Assembly (NCBI GenBank): GCA_021648525.1
Contig: JAKISP010000002.1
Span: forward strand, 1-64,000
Direction: 5' to 3'
Source: Gammaproteobacteria bacterium
GTDB lineage: Bacteria; Pseudomonadota; Gammaproteobacteria; SZUA-140
DNA length: 64,000 nucleotides
Numbering within the stretch: the first letter of the stretch is position 1; each line of letters begins with the position of its first letter. Positions 1 through 6,953 of this stretch are shown here, piece by piece. Under the pieces are notes generated by a model. The model did no database searches and was not told the origin of the DNA. It saw nothing but the letters and a program-made list of their open reading frames with translations. A program made the position numbers and the translations under genes.

Positions 1-124
1 CGCGTTGGGCTTCCTCCAGCCAGCACCTCACGATGTTAACCTTGCCCTTTCGCTAACCTTCGGCTCTGCGAATACCTGGTATCAGAACTTTCATCTGACT
101 AGTTAAGTGCCATGCCCGGCACAC
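1..124 (-). mobile_element. Group IIC intron, 5' end (cut by window edge)
   Basis: Read on the minus strand from about 124 leftward, the sequence opens with the group II 5' consensus GTGYG (GTGTGCCGGGCATGG). It continues with blocks resembling domain I of the well-studied Oceanobacillus iheyensis group IIC intron as I remember it: a GATGAAAGTTC block like GGTGAGAGTCC, then GTTAGCG...GGCAAGG, then GTGAGG...CTGGAGGAAGCC. The order and spacing of these blocks match. The intron-encoded protein and the catalytic domain V would lie outside the window. The 5' end sits about 10 nt past an attC hairpin; group IIC introns are known to insert next to hairpins, including integron attC sites. The exact first base (124 or 126) is ambiguous because GTGTG can be placed twice. 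Confidence 0.75.
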
Positions 125-126
125 AC

Positions 127-216
127 GCCTTGCTCAGCGGCAGTTTAAAGTGGCACGTTTTTGCGTATGCAAAAAAAGTGACGCTTTAAACTGTCCGCTG
201 GAGCTTTTTGTTAGGC
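127..216 (-). other. attC recombination site of cassette 4
   Basis: On the minus strand this site has R'' GCCTAAC (216-210) next to the stop codon of the upstream gene. A long imperfect stem follows: CAGCGGCAGTTTAAAG (135-150) pairs with CTTTAAACTGTCCGCTG (184-200) with a single unpaired T, the extrahelical base typical of attC. The inner loop is AT-rich. The expected R' at 133-127 reads GCAAGGC, a degenerate form of GTTRRRY. The adjoining intron may explain the decay. Confidence 0.85.
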
Positions 217-219
217 TTT

Positions 220-1038
220 TTATGGCCATTTTTTCTTCCTCAAAACATATTGACGATCATCCCATATCCATTCAAGAAACTCTTGCATTTGAGGAAATGG
301 TGGCTGTGCAACACCTAAACCATAAGCTAAATGACTAAGCGTGGAAATTAAATCACGAATTGGTGAAAGCATATTAATCAGATGTAGAACTGCGTATTTA
401 ACCGCTTGATCATGTAATCCTGGTAATGCCAATGCTTCCTCTGTTGTAAGAGGCTGCTTATTCAAGCCCTGCATTATAGTTATTGATATATCGCCAATAG
501 CATTGGCAACCATTCTTGCTTGCCCGAGGATTTTGTCTCTTTGACGTTGGGTTACATCTTGCTTGAGAATTAATAGCATTATTTCACCCCAATGCTCTAA
601 GGGGTCTTTTCCGGTTTGTTGAGCACTAAGAGCATCAAGATTATGGTATCTGGTAGTTTGTGCGAAATTACTAAGTAGCGTCAAAATCTCTTGGTTTATA
701 TTATTTAATGAACTTCTATCCGGCAAGGTAACACTGTTACTAACTGATATTTTTACACACTCATCATATAGCTCAATAATGTTGTGCCCATAATTTTTTA
801 GTTGTTTTTTAGTGGGTACCGATAAATTATTATTTAGCATGTGCTGCATTATTATAATTGCCTTCATCAACCTCTCCATGCCAACTGAGAGATTTAGAAG
901 GGAAGAATAAAATGAACCCTTATTATGAACATTTGCAGCCCGAAGTTCAGTAAGCCCTAAAGAAAGACATGAGCTAATTAAATTCCCTTCCTGTTGCAGC
1001 AACAGAAATGATGGTGGGAAATTGGCACTGTGATTCAT
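220..1038 (-). CDS. Cassette 4 protein, unknown helical (HEPN-like?) protein
   Basis: This is a 272-residue protein of no family I can name. It reads as all-helical, with no signal peptide or membrane segment. A helix near residue 50 (NLSVGMERLMKAI) followed by KNYGHNIIELYD near residue 85 is reminiscent of HEPN-type helical bundles; this is only an impression. The reading frame extends 27 codons further upstream, but those codons lie inside the neighbouring attC (1047-1163), so the ATG at 1038 is the sensible start. The stop codon lies four bases from the R'' box of its own attC, as is usual in integron cassettes. The gene is AT-rich relative to the core genes of the window. Product and role are unknown. 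Confidence 0.75.
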   Translation of the reverse strand: MNHSANFPPSFLLLQQEGNLISSCLSLGLTELRAANVHNKGSFYSSLLNLSVGMERLMKAIIIMQHMLNNNLSVPTKKQLKNYGHNIIELYDECVKISVSNSVTLPDRSSLNNINQEILTLLSNFAQTTRYHNLDALSAQQTGKDPLEHWGEIMLLILKQDVTQRQRDKILGQARMVANAIGDISITIMQGLNKQPLTTEEALALPGLHDQAVKYAVLHLINMLSPIRDLISTLSHLAYGLGVAQPPFPQMQEFLEWIWDDRQYVLRKKKWP

Positions 1039-1046
1039 TTTTTTAA

Positions 1047-1163
1047 GCCTAACGCCTAAAATCAGCGGCAGTTTATAACGCATTTCTTTTGCGTAAAATT
1101 GAGCAAAGCGAATACGCAAAAAAAATGCGTTATAAATTGTCCGCTGGATTTTTCTTGTTAGGC
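1047..1163 (-). other. attC recombination site of cassette 3
   Basis: On the minus strand R'' is GCCTAAC (1163-1157), overlapping the stop codon of the 147-residue gene, and R' is GTTAGGC (1053-1047). The stem pairs CAGCGGCAGTTTATAACGC (1063-1081) with GCGTTATAAATTGTCCGCTG (1126-1145), again leaving one extra T unpaired. It closely resembles the cassette 4 attC, suggesting cassettes native to this lineage's integron. Confidence 0.92.
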
Positions 1164-1601
1164 ATACCTATCAACTAACTCAGCAACAAATGGCCATGAA
1201 TATTTACACAAATCGACATCACGATCTCTTGATGGTGATTTTTGACCGTGCATTAAGTTGCATCGAACTTGATAGACAACCATTAAGATTGATTTTAATT
1301 TAGATAAAGCACAATCAGTAGAATTAAAACTATCAATATCTCTTTGAGTATTTCTGCCGTTACCACGCATGTCTATTACAGGACGAGCCATAAAATATGC
1401 TATTTCTGTTTGGTGGTTATTCAGTAATTCTTGAGCCACCTCGATATCTACATTTGTATCGATAAAACTCTTAATTGATTTTACTTCTGTTCCTGCACCA
1501 GAATTACTATAAAGATTATTGAATCCCATCCAGCAATTATTTAAGCAATCTATAGGATCATTTTGATTTAACCCTCGTTCTAACCACTCTACAGATTTCA
1601 T
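1158..1601 (-). CDS. Cassette 3 protein, HEPN-like hypothetical
   Basis: This 147-residue soluble protein is predicted helical. Near residue 115 it carries RCNLMHG, which fits the R-x4-6-H signature of HEPN-domain proteins, and further charged residues (SPSRDRDVD) follow. HEPN proteins are often RNases or toxin components, but the family match rests on this short motif only. The gene fills its cassette almost completely: the ATG lies about 15 bases after the cassette boundary (1617-1623) and the stop codon overlaps the R'' box. An antitoxin partner is not evident in the same cassette. Confidence 0.75.
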   Translation of the reverse strand: MKSVEWLERGLNQNDPIDCLNNCWMGFNNLYSNSGAGTEVKSIKSFIDTNVDIEVAQELLNNHQTEIAYFMARPVIDMRGNGRNTQRDIDSFNSTDCALSKLKSILMVVYQVRCNLMHGQKSPSRDRDVDLCKYSWPFVAELVDRYA

Positions 1602-1616
1602 CTGGCCTCCATGTAT

Positions 1617-1673
1617 GCCTAACGCCGCAATCAGCCGCGCGTTTTTTGCGTCGGCTGGATTGCCTTGTTAGGT
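1617..1673 (-). other. attC recombination site of cassette 2
   Basis: This short attC of 57 bp has, on the minus strand, R'' ACCTAAC (1673-1667) and R' GTTAGGC (1623-1617). The arms CAGCCG and CGGCTG pair around a small loop. The R'' sequence matches the first bases of the cassette it closes (TTAGGT at 2309-2304), as it should for an intact cassette. Confidence 0.9.
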
Positions 1674-1682
1674 GATTGTTCG

Positions 1683-2258
1683 TTAAGACAACACATTAAC
1701 TTTTGCCACTGGTTCTTTGCCATTGAAAAAGGGGGATGGATTATACTTTTTCTTAAACATTCCCTTTAACATAAAGCCCAATATTTTAGGCATGTATGAA
1801 ATTGGGAACTTAGGGTGAGCATCCTTTGGCATTTCGCCAATTGAATATTTGCCAAAGGCCTTCATAGTTACAGGGCCCAGTGTTTCCATCTTTTTCTCCT
1901 CACTGACAAATTGCATTAGTTTTACTGACACTCCGACGAATGGAATCTTCGAAGAGCTCATTGTGTTAGCCAAGGGCATATTGCAACATGTGGTATGCCA
2001 CCTGTATAAACCTTTCTCCCCTAACTGCACACAACCAATTTTATCTTGACCTTCAGAAATATCCATAAACGCAGGGTAGGTCTGGAAAAGTTCAGAGCCT
2101 CCATGCTTATCTAATATTTTTTCTCCATTATTTAAATGTGAGGCAAAACTTTGGCAGTCACAACAAAGGCAATGCACATGAAAGAATGATCCTGGAACCA
2201 CATCAAGCTTACCTTTAACTGTTCCGCATAAACATTCTAATGCAACTATATTCGACAT
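1683..2258 (-). CDS. Cassette 2 protein, GFA-like / DUF6151-type zinc protein
   Basis: This 191-residue protein has the cysteine pattern of glutathione-dependent formaldehyde-activating (GFA)-fold proteins: LCGTVKG near the N-terminus, then HCLCCDCQSF around residue 29-38, and TCCNMP around residue 90-95. These would bind structural and catalytic zinc ions. The best fit I know is the GFA-like DUF6151 group; the substrate is unknown. The ATG at 2258 stands about 45 bases inside the cassette, preceded by GGAG-like bases, and the stop lies ten bases from R''. Proteins of this group are frequent integron passengers. I see no membrane segment or signal peptide. Confidence 0.85.
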   Translation of the reverse strand: MSNIVALECLCGTVKGKLDVVPGSFFHVHCLCCDCQSFASHLNNGEKILDKHGGSELFQTYPAFMDISEGQDKIGCVQLGEKGLYRWHTTCCNMPLANTMSSSKIPFVGVSVKLMQFVSEEKKMETLGPVTMKAFGKYSIGEMPKDAHPKFPISYMPKILGFMLKGMFKKKYNPSPFFNGKEPVAKVNVLS

Positions 2259-2303
2259 GTCATCTCCTCATGAAAACGCTTGTTGACGTGATATGGTCTC
2301 TCA

Positions 2304-2390
2304 ACCTAACGTTTTAGTTTAGCAGCGGCGCGTTGAACTTGCAGGAAACAAGCTACGACAACGCCCGTCTGCTGCAACGATTTGTTAGCG
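2304..2390 (-). other. attC recombination site of cassette 1
   Basis: On the minus strand R'' is CGCTAAC (2390-2384) and R' is GTTAGGT (2310-2304). The stem pairs AGCAGCGGCGCGTTG (2321-2335) with CAACGCCCGTCTGCT (2359-2373) with extrahelical bases. R'' is the exact complement of GTTAGCG found on the minus strand at 2601-2595, which marks the start of this cassette and hence the attI boundary. Confidence 0.88.
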
Positions 2391-2464
2391 CACGGCGTAC
2401 TGTTTTCACCTAAATAACCCATTGTACTTACGGCCGACTGATGTTCGCTTTTGATCTTATTCAT
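2306..2464 (-). CDS. Possible 52-residue ORF of cassette 1
   Basis: The first cassette (about 2390-2600) contains no open frame over 60 codons. The best candidate is this frame, from ATG at 2464 to TAG at 2306, which reads through the attC stem (CANKSLQQTGV, a typical translation of attC sequence). The second half is therefore probably fortuitous. It may be real with an attC-encoded tail, as seen in some cassettes, or the cassette may be ORF-less and carry an RNA or promoter. No family is recognisable. Confidence 0.2.
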   Translation of the reverse strand: MNKIKSEHQSAVSTMGYLGENSTPCANKSLQQTGVVVACFLQVQRAAAKLKR

Positions 2465-2594
2465 GCCCATGCTCTTTCACTCTTACGATTCATTTTCATG
2501 GCTAAAACGACTGCCTTCACTTGTGACCACCGATTTCTCTATTTCTGCTTCCCGTGTTTTCTGCACTGATATTTTTATGATTTCAGTTTTAAGA

Positions 2595-2826
2595 CGCTAA
2601 CAGTGTTAATAGGCAGAACAGCCATTCTGCATATTATTGACTATATCCACCCGCTAATTCTGCCTATTATGATATTGGAGGGGAAATGCAGAACAAACTG
2701 CGCAATTTAACAACAATATTCCCTTGCAACGCCTTCTGTAATTCGTGAAAATAGCATACCCATGCCTTTCTGCATATTACCAATATCCACTCAATAGGCA
2801 GAAAATAAAGAAGCAAGGCGGTTTCT
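2595..2826 (-). other. Integron attI / cassette promoter region
   Basis: This gene-free stretch lies between the integrase start and the first cassette. The cassette boundary reads GTTAGCG on the minus strand (2601-2595), so attI must lie just right of it. The region holds repeated modules: AATAGGCAGAA at 2608-2618 and 2793-2803, its inverse TTCTGCCTATT at 2658-2668, and TTCTGCATATTA followed by ATATCCAC at 2625-2650 and 2769-2790. They could be integrase-binding repeats or promoter duplications. I cannot place the cassette promoter with certainty. Confidence 0.6.
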
Positions 2827-3528
2827 ATGTCTGGAGGAAAACGCCTTGCGCGAGGCGAATTTACGCCAAAATCATCTCGTCTGATGGATCAGGTTCGTGA
2901 GACACTGCGTTATCATCATTACGCACTGCGCACAGAGCAGAGTGATGTTAGCTGGATTTTTCGATTTATCCGCTTTAATGATAAACAACACCCCAGAGAT
3001 ATGGGTAAAGAAGAAGTGGCTGCATCAACTCAAAATCAGGCACTCAATGCCATAATGTTCCTCTATCAAGGATGTACTAGATAAACCCATCGAAAGGGTT
3101 TTACCCGTACGAGCCAGGAAAAGCCAACATGTGCCGACTGTGATGAGCATCAATGAGGTCGTCACGATTTATTAAGGCAATGAAAAGGACGAACAGGCTA
3201 ATGGCTAAATTCATGTATGTGGGTGGTTTGCGGCTGATGGAGGTGGTGCGTGATGGTAAAGGCAGCAAAAGTCGCACGACTTGTTTTCCAAAACAGATTC
3301 ACGATAATTTTCATCTGTATTTTGAACAAGTGAAATCATGGTACGAGAAAGACCTTTCACAAGGCCTTTGTAATACCTACTTACCACATGCTCTTGCGCG
3401 CAAATACCCTGGCACCCACGACATGGGGATGGCAATACGCCTTCCCCGCTAACAGTCTGCCTAAAGACCCGCAGCATGCGCATGCTGTAGGTTACAATGT
3501 TGAAATTAATTTTGTACGTCAAAGGAAA
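2827..3528 (+). pseudogene. intI: Integron integrase IntI, broken
   Basis: The remains of an IntI-type tyrosine recombinase are spread over three frames. Frame one (2827-3084) gives the SAM-like N-domain (RETLRYHHYALRTEQ, IRFNDKQHP) but lacks about a dozen residues after EEVAA. The frame then shifts (VLDKPIERVLPVRARKSQ, SINEVV), and shifts again at about 3164 to give NRLMAKFMYVGGLRLMEVV, which carries the first catalytic Arg. A second deletion follows, then RDGKGSKSRTTCFP and YLPHALARKYPGTHD. A last shift near 3424 gives WQYAFPANSLPKDPQ before a stop at 3528. The H-x-x-R box and the nucleophilic Tyr are missing, so the protein is dead. It points away from the cassettes, the normal integron layout. 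Confidence 0.9.
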
Positions 3529-3531
3529 TAA

Positions 3532-3585
3532 GTGATGCGAAGGACTATCATCGCTTATGGTAGTCCGCTGAAGCTGGCGTTATGC
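3532..3585 (+). other. Half attC site at the end of the broken integrase
   Basis: On the plus strand a hairpin GGACTATCA (3542-3550) / TGGTAGTCC (3558-3566) is followed by GCTGAAGCTGGC and GTTATGC (3579-3585). This 3' half closely resembles the halves of the attC sites at 127-216 and 1047-1163 (GTCCGCTGGAGCT...GTTAGGC). No R'' is visible on the left, where the integrase remnant stops. This looks like a truncated or recombined attC that now begins a plus-strand cassette. Confidence 0.6.
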
Positions 3586-3611
3586 ATTAAAAAATAAATT
3601 GGTACTTTGGA

Positions 3612-3899
3612 ATGGCAAGAATATTTCGAGTTAAAGTTCATAAAAATTATGTAACTGAATTTGAAAAAGCATATAAAGAGTTTTCAATACCATTAGTTAA
3701 ATCACAGGAAGGTTTTGTGTCGCTATCAACTGGAAAATTGGTAATAGAAAATAATTTAGAATATGTAATGATCAGTAATTGGAAAAACCTGGGTTCTTTA
3801 CAACGCTTTGTCGGTGATGACTGGAAAAAGGCATTAATTCCAGATGGTATGGAAAAGTATATTGAAGATTGTTGGCTGCACCATTATATTACTGATTAA
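3612..3899 (+). CDS. Antibiotic biosynthesis monooxygenase (ABM)-fold protein
   Basis: This 95-residue protein fits the small dimeric alpha/beta ABM fold: an N-terminal strand (ARIFRVKVH), a central SQEGFVSLS turn, the strand YVMISNWKN and a helical end. Members of the family range from heme-degrading enzymes to quinol monooxygenases, so no substrate can be given. It starts 26 bases after the GTTATGC box of the half attC, which suggests it is a former integron passenger. It is AT-rich like the other cassette genes. The next gene follows on the same strand after 49 bases with no attC between them. Confidence 0.8.
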   Translation: MARIFRVKVHKNYVTEFEKAYKEFSIPLVKSQEGFVSLSTGKLVIENNLEYVMISNWKNLGSLQRFVGDDWKKALIPDGMEKYIEDCWLHHYITD

Positions 3900-3948
3900 A
3901 TCACATAAAAAATGTTCAAGCCGGGTTATTTTTTTGGGTCGGAGTTAA

Positions 3949-4494
3949 ATGAAATCATTTGAGATAGTAAGAAGATGGATATCCGAAGATAAATTCAGGA
4001 TTGAATGTTTGAGAAATGCTGAATCGACTGTGAGTTATGAGTGGTATTTATCAGCAGGATTTGTAAGAAATTTAGTATGGGATAAATTGCAGGGGCATAT
4101 GGAGGTAACGCCACTCAATGATATTGATCTAATATATTTTGACTCTTCAAATACTTCACCTGGCCAGGATGTTGAAATAGAAAACGAGTTGATTAAGTCA
4201 ATGCCAGCTAGTAATTGGTCTGTAAAAAACCAGGCAAGAATGTCATTAAAACATGGTCATGATCCATACAGTGGTTGTATCGAAGCCATGTCATATTGGC
4301 CAGAAATACAGACGGCAATAGCGGTTACAATTTCGAAAGGAGGCGTGGTGAGTGTTAAGTCACCATTCTCAGCCTGTGAAGTAATTAGGCTAGCGGCCAC
4401 TAAAAATCCAAAATGTACATCAAACGTATTTAAAAGCAGGGTATCAAGTAAAAAATGGCTTGAATTATGGCCGGGATTAACCATCGAATCATAA
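3949..4494 (+). CDS. Nucleotidyltransferase family protein (NTP_transf_6 / COG3575 type)
   Basis: This 181-residue soluble protein matches the NTP_transf_6 (formerly DUF925) group. The segment SAGFVRNLVWD near residue 35 acts as the G-type loop of the fold, and NDIDLIYFD near residue 60 supplies the two metal-binding Asp residues. The conserved NWSVKNQARM follows near residue 88. Members are thought to transfer nucleotides, but the acceptor is unknown. It has a GGAG ribosome site eight bases before the ATG. The reading ends where a weak attC-like pair begins (4489-4594), so this and the preceding gene may form a two-gene cassette. Confidence 0.85.
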   Translation: MKSFEIVRRWISEDKFRIECLRNAESTVSYEWYLSAGFVRNLVWDKLQGHMEVTPLNDIDLIYFDSSNTSPGQDVEIENELIKSMPASNWSVKNQARMSLKHGHDPYSGCIEAMSYWPEIQTAIAVTISKGGVVSVKSPFSACEVIRLAATKNPKCTSNVFKSRVSSKKWLELWPGLTIES

Positions 4495-4594
4495 CAAGGC
4501 GCAAATCAACAGAACCCCATCATAAAGGCGGACAATATATCCGTTTAATTACAATTTTCACTGTAGGTGTTTTAAGCCGTTCATTGCGTTAAGA
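4489..4594 (+). other. Possible degenerate attC
   Basis: TCATAAC (4489-4495) is one base from GCATAAC, the R'' expected for a cassette that begins TTATGC at 3580. GTTAAGA lies at 4588-4594. The outer arms GCGCAA and TTGCG can pair, but I cannot draw a convincing long stem. The site is reported because of the R''-to-cassette-start agreement and its position directly after a cassette-like gene. Confidence 0.35.
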
Positions 4595-4910
4595 AGTGAC
4601 CAATGCCCAAATCCCGATGCTTTTCAGGTATAGCTGTCGAGTATCCCTTTTATGGAATTTTCTGACCATTAAATCTTGCATCAAGTGCAATAAACCGACA
4701 AGTGCAATTATAGTCCTGACGGGGTGCGGGTTGATTTTATTTTTGCACATTCTGCGCCGAGAAAAACCAGATTTTCTAACAGGCAAGTTATCTTGTTGAT
4801 AATTTTCGATATTTATAAAAAATACACTGATGTAAGCGAGAAGAAAGGGTGAACAAATAGCCTTGAAGCCGCACTAGATTTATTTTTAACGAAAATTAAA
4901 GGATAAAGTT
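4595..4910. other. Gene-poor stretch between the integron remnant and an exported protein gene
   Basis: No convincing gene is present. Overlapping 65-67 codon frames on both strands have no ribosome sites and no recognisable product. The last 100 bases are AT-rich and probably hold the promoter of the gene at 4911. An AAAGGATAAAG ribosome site precedes that gene. Confidence 0.5.
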
Positions 4911-5501
4911 ATGCTGAAATTGACTAATAAAATGATTCTTCAGAAAATATTTTTGCTAATATTGCCCATGATTGTTGCATTTGGCGTCAATGCACACGAA
5001 AAACCACCGAAAGAATTTGTCCATGGTATAGAAATCAAGTTACACGGCCAGAGCTTTTATTTTGCAGGGCCTCCTGATGGTGTCAATGGCGCAACAGATG
5101 TTCCTGGGCACGAATGGCTACGTGTTGGAAAACACCGCCTGATAGGCAAGCACTATAATACAGGGCCTTTTGGCGCACCTAACTTTTGGTCTAGCGATGC
5201 AGGTGATGGCGCTTTACTCTACATTATGGATGCAGTGATCGATAGATGGACTGAGAAAAAAGCGCTGCAATATTACATGAAAGGGTTTGTTCACTACCAT
5301 ATGCTGATAAATACTAGAACTGGTGAGCCACACCGTAATAAAGTTGTGTGGTTTAAACATGTCGCAGTCAAAGATTTTACGTTTGATGGTGCTGGCCCGC
5401 TGGCTTTTGGAGGCATTGAGGCCTATTCAGTCACAGCAGGCGTTGACTATAAAATGACCCCGAACTGGGACACTCCCTACAATCCTAATCCGGCTCAATA
5501 A
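4911..5501 (+). CDS. Exported protein of unknown function
   Basis: This 196-residue protein has a clear Sec signal peptide: Lys-rich start, hydrophobic core ILLIL-type around residues 12-24, and likely cleavage after VNAHA-type residues near 29. The mature part is rich in Gly, His and aromatic residues (HGQSFYFAGPPDG, PGHEWLRVGKHRLIG, FWSSDAGDGALLY), suggesting a periplasmic beta-rich protein. Several His residues (KGFVHYHM, GHEW) could bind metal, but no known motif is evident. It stands alone: a strong hairpin terminator follows 55 bases later. I do not recognise the family. Confidence 0.8.
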   Translation: MLKLTNKMILQKIFLLILPMIVAFGVNAHEKPPKEFVHGIEIKLHGQSFYFAGPPDGVNGATDVPGHEWLRVGKHRLIGKHYNTGPFGAPNFWSSDAGDGALLYIMDAVIDRWTEKKALQYYMKGFVHYHMLINTRTGEPHRNKVVWFKHVAVKDFTFDGAGPLAFGGIEAYSVTAGVDYKMTPNWDTPYNPNPAQ

Positions 5502-5554
5502 AATAGCTTATCTAAAAAACCGTTAGCTAGCGATAGAAAATAGCTGGCTCTGTA

Positions 5555-5598
5555 AAAAAGGTAGCGGGTAATATGCAATCGTTATCCGCTACCTTTTA
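5555..5598. terminator. Bidirectional rho-independent terminator
   Basis: AAAAGGTAGCGGGTAA pairs with TTATCCGCTACCTTTT around a short loop, with A and T runs on the two flanks. It lies between two convergent genes, the exported protein and the methyltransferase, and can serve both. Confidence 0.8.
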
Positions 5599-5641
5599 CA
5601 ATCTAAATGTATTGAGGTGATATTTCCCGCCAATAAATACC

Positions 5642-6856
5642 TTACAACCGCCCACGCGCATCAAGCATTGAAAAACCTAGCAGTCCCGGCTCCACTTCTT
5701 TAGTCAGCGCGATCACCTTAAATAGCTCGCCCATCTCCTGCGGCATGGTGAGGGTCTTCACCGCCTGCGCCTGCATTACTTGCTGTTCGTGCGTTAATGC
5801 TTCTGCATTTTCGGCCAACACATCCATCAGACCGGCGCCTAATAAAAAATGTGCCTGTGAGGTATAACCAGCGACATTCATTCCTGCCTCGACTGCACTC
5901 TCGGCCAGTGAGGTAAAGTCCACATGTGCGGTGACATCCTGTAGCCCTGGCAAGATCAGTGGGTCACTATGCGCCTGGTGACGGTAATGACACATCACGG
6001 TGCCCTCTTTACGCTCAGGTATATAATATTCATGACGCGGGAAACCGTAATCAATTAACAACACCAGTCCTTGCTCCAGGATTGCCGCGACACTGCGTAC
6101 CCAATCGGTTGCAGCGAGATTGATCTCTGACACATACTCATGATCAAATTCATCTGCGCCACACGCTTTGATAATATGTGCAGCAACATCGGAAAGACGT
6201 GATTCACTCAGCGGGCCATCACACCAGGTAAAGCGCTCGCCACTCCAACTGACATATCGCTCGGTAAGATTTTCAGGGTCAAAACGCACCAGATGCACTG
6301 GCATTGCATCGAGTAATTCATTAGCCAGCACCACCCCTTTAAAACCAGTTTCCGGCAGCACATCAAGCCATATAATGCGCGCCATCAAATGCGGCAATTC
6401 CTGCTGTAGATGGGTATGCTGACGCTCACGCAGGTCTGCGCTAAGATCCAGGATAAAATAATGTTCGGGCAGACAGTCCAGTTTTTCCAGTTCGCGCAGC
6501 ACCTCACAGGCCATCGCCCCTGAACCCGCACCTACTTCAAGCACATCGCCACCACCGATTTCGTTTAACACCTGCTGACACTGTCGTGCGATGCATTGTG
6601 AAAAGAGCGGTGAAATCTCCGGTGCGGTAATAAAATCGCCAGCAGCACCAATCTTATGTGCTCCGGCACTGTAGTAGCCTAAACCGGGCGCATGTAGAAT
6701 CAGTTCCATGTAGCGAATAAAAGGGATCTTGCCACCTTGCTGCTCAATTTCATTGATGATCCGTTCCGCAAGCTGCGCGCTATGGGCAATGGTCTGCTCA
6801 TCTAGATCACCGAGTTTTAATTTTCCTGTCTCAGAATTTGGCCTGTTTCGATTCAC
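5642..6856 (-). CDS. MidA-family SAM-dependent methyltransferase (COG1565)
   Basis: This 404-residue cytoplasmic protein belongs to the DUF185/COG1565 family, whose mitochondrial member NDUFAF7 methylates an arginine of a complex I subunit. The bacterial target is not established. Visible hallmarks are PFIRYMELILHAPGLGYY near residue 45, FITAPEISPLFSQ near residue 75, the SAM motif EVGAGSGAMA near 105, LANELLDAMPVH near 175 and LLIDYGFPRHEYY near 265. The start used is GTG at 6856, with no strong ribosome site. The gene is divergent from the pteridine reductase gene, leaving about 97 bases for both promoters. Confidence 0.9.
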   Translation of the reverse strand: MNRNRPNSETGKLKLGDLDEQTIAHSAQLAERIINEIEQQGGKIPFIRYMELILHAPGLGYYSAGAHKIGAAGDFITAPEISPLFSQCIARQCQQVLNEIGGGDVLEVGAGSGAMACEVLRELEKLDCLPEHYFILDLSADLRERQHTHLQQELPHLMARIIWLDVLPETGFKGVVLANELLDAMPVHLVRFDPENLTERYVSWSGERFTWCDGPLSESRLSDVAAHIIKACGADEFDHEYVSEINLAATDWVRSVAAILEQGLVLLIDYGFPRHEYYIPERKEGTVMCHYRHQAHSDPLILPGLQDVTAHVDFTSLAESAVEAGMNVAGYTSQAHFLLGAGLMDVLAENAEALTHEQQVMQAQAVKTLTMPQEMGELFKVIALTKEVEPGLLGFSMLDARGRL

Positions 6857-6953
6857 TTTGCTTTATACTCATTAATGGTCGCGATGCTGGCAGATCAGAT
6901 GAAGGATCAGCCCTCTGCGCACCATTTTAGCAGAGATATAAACAGGGGATGCT

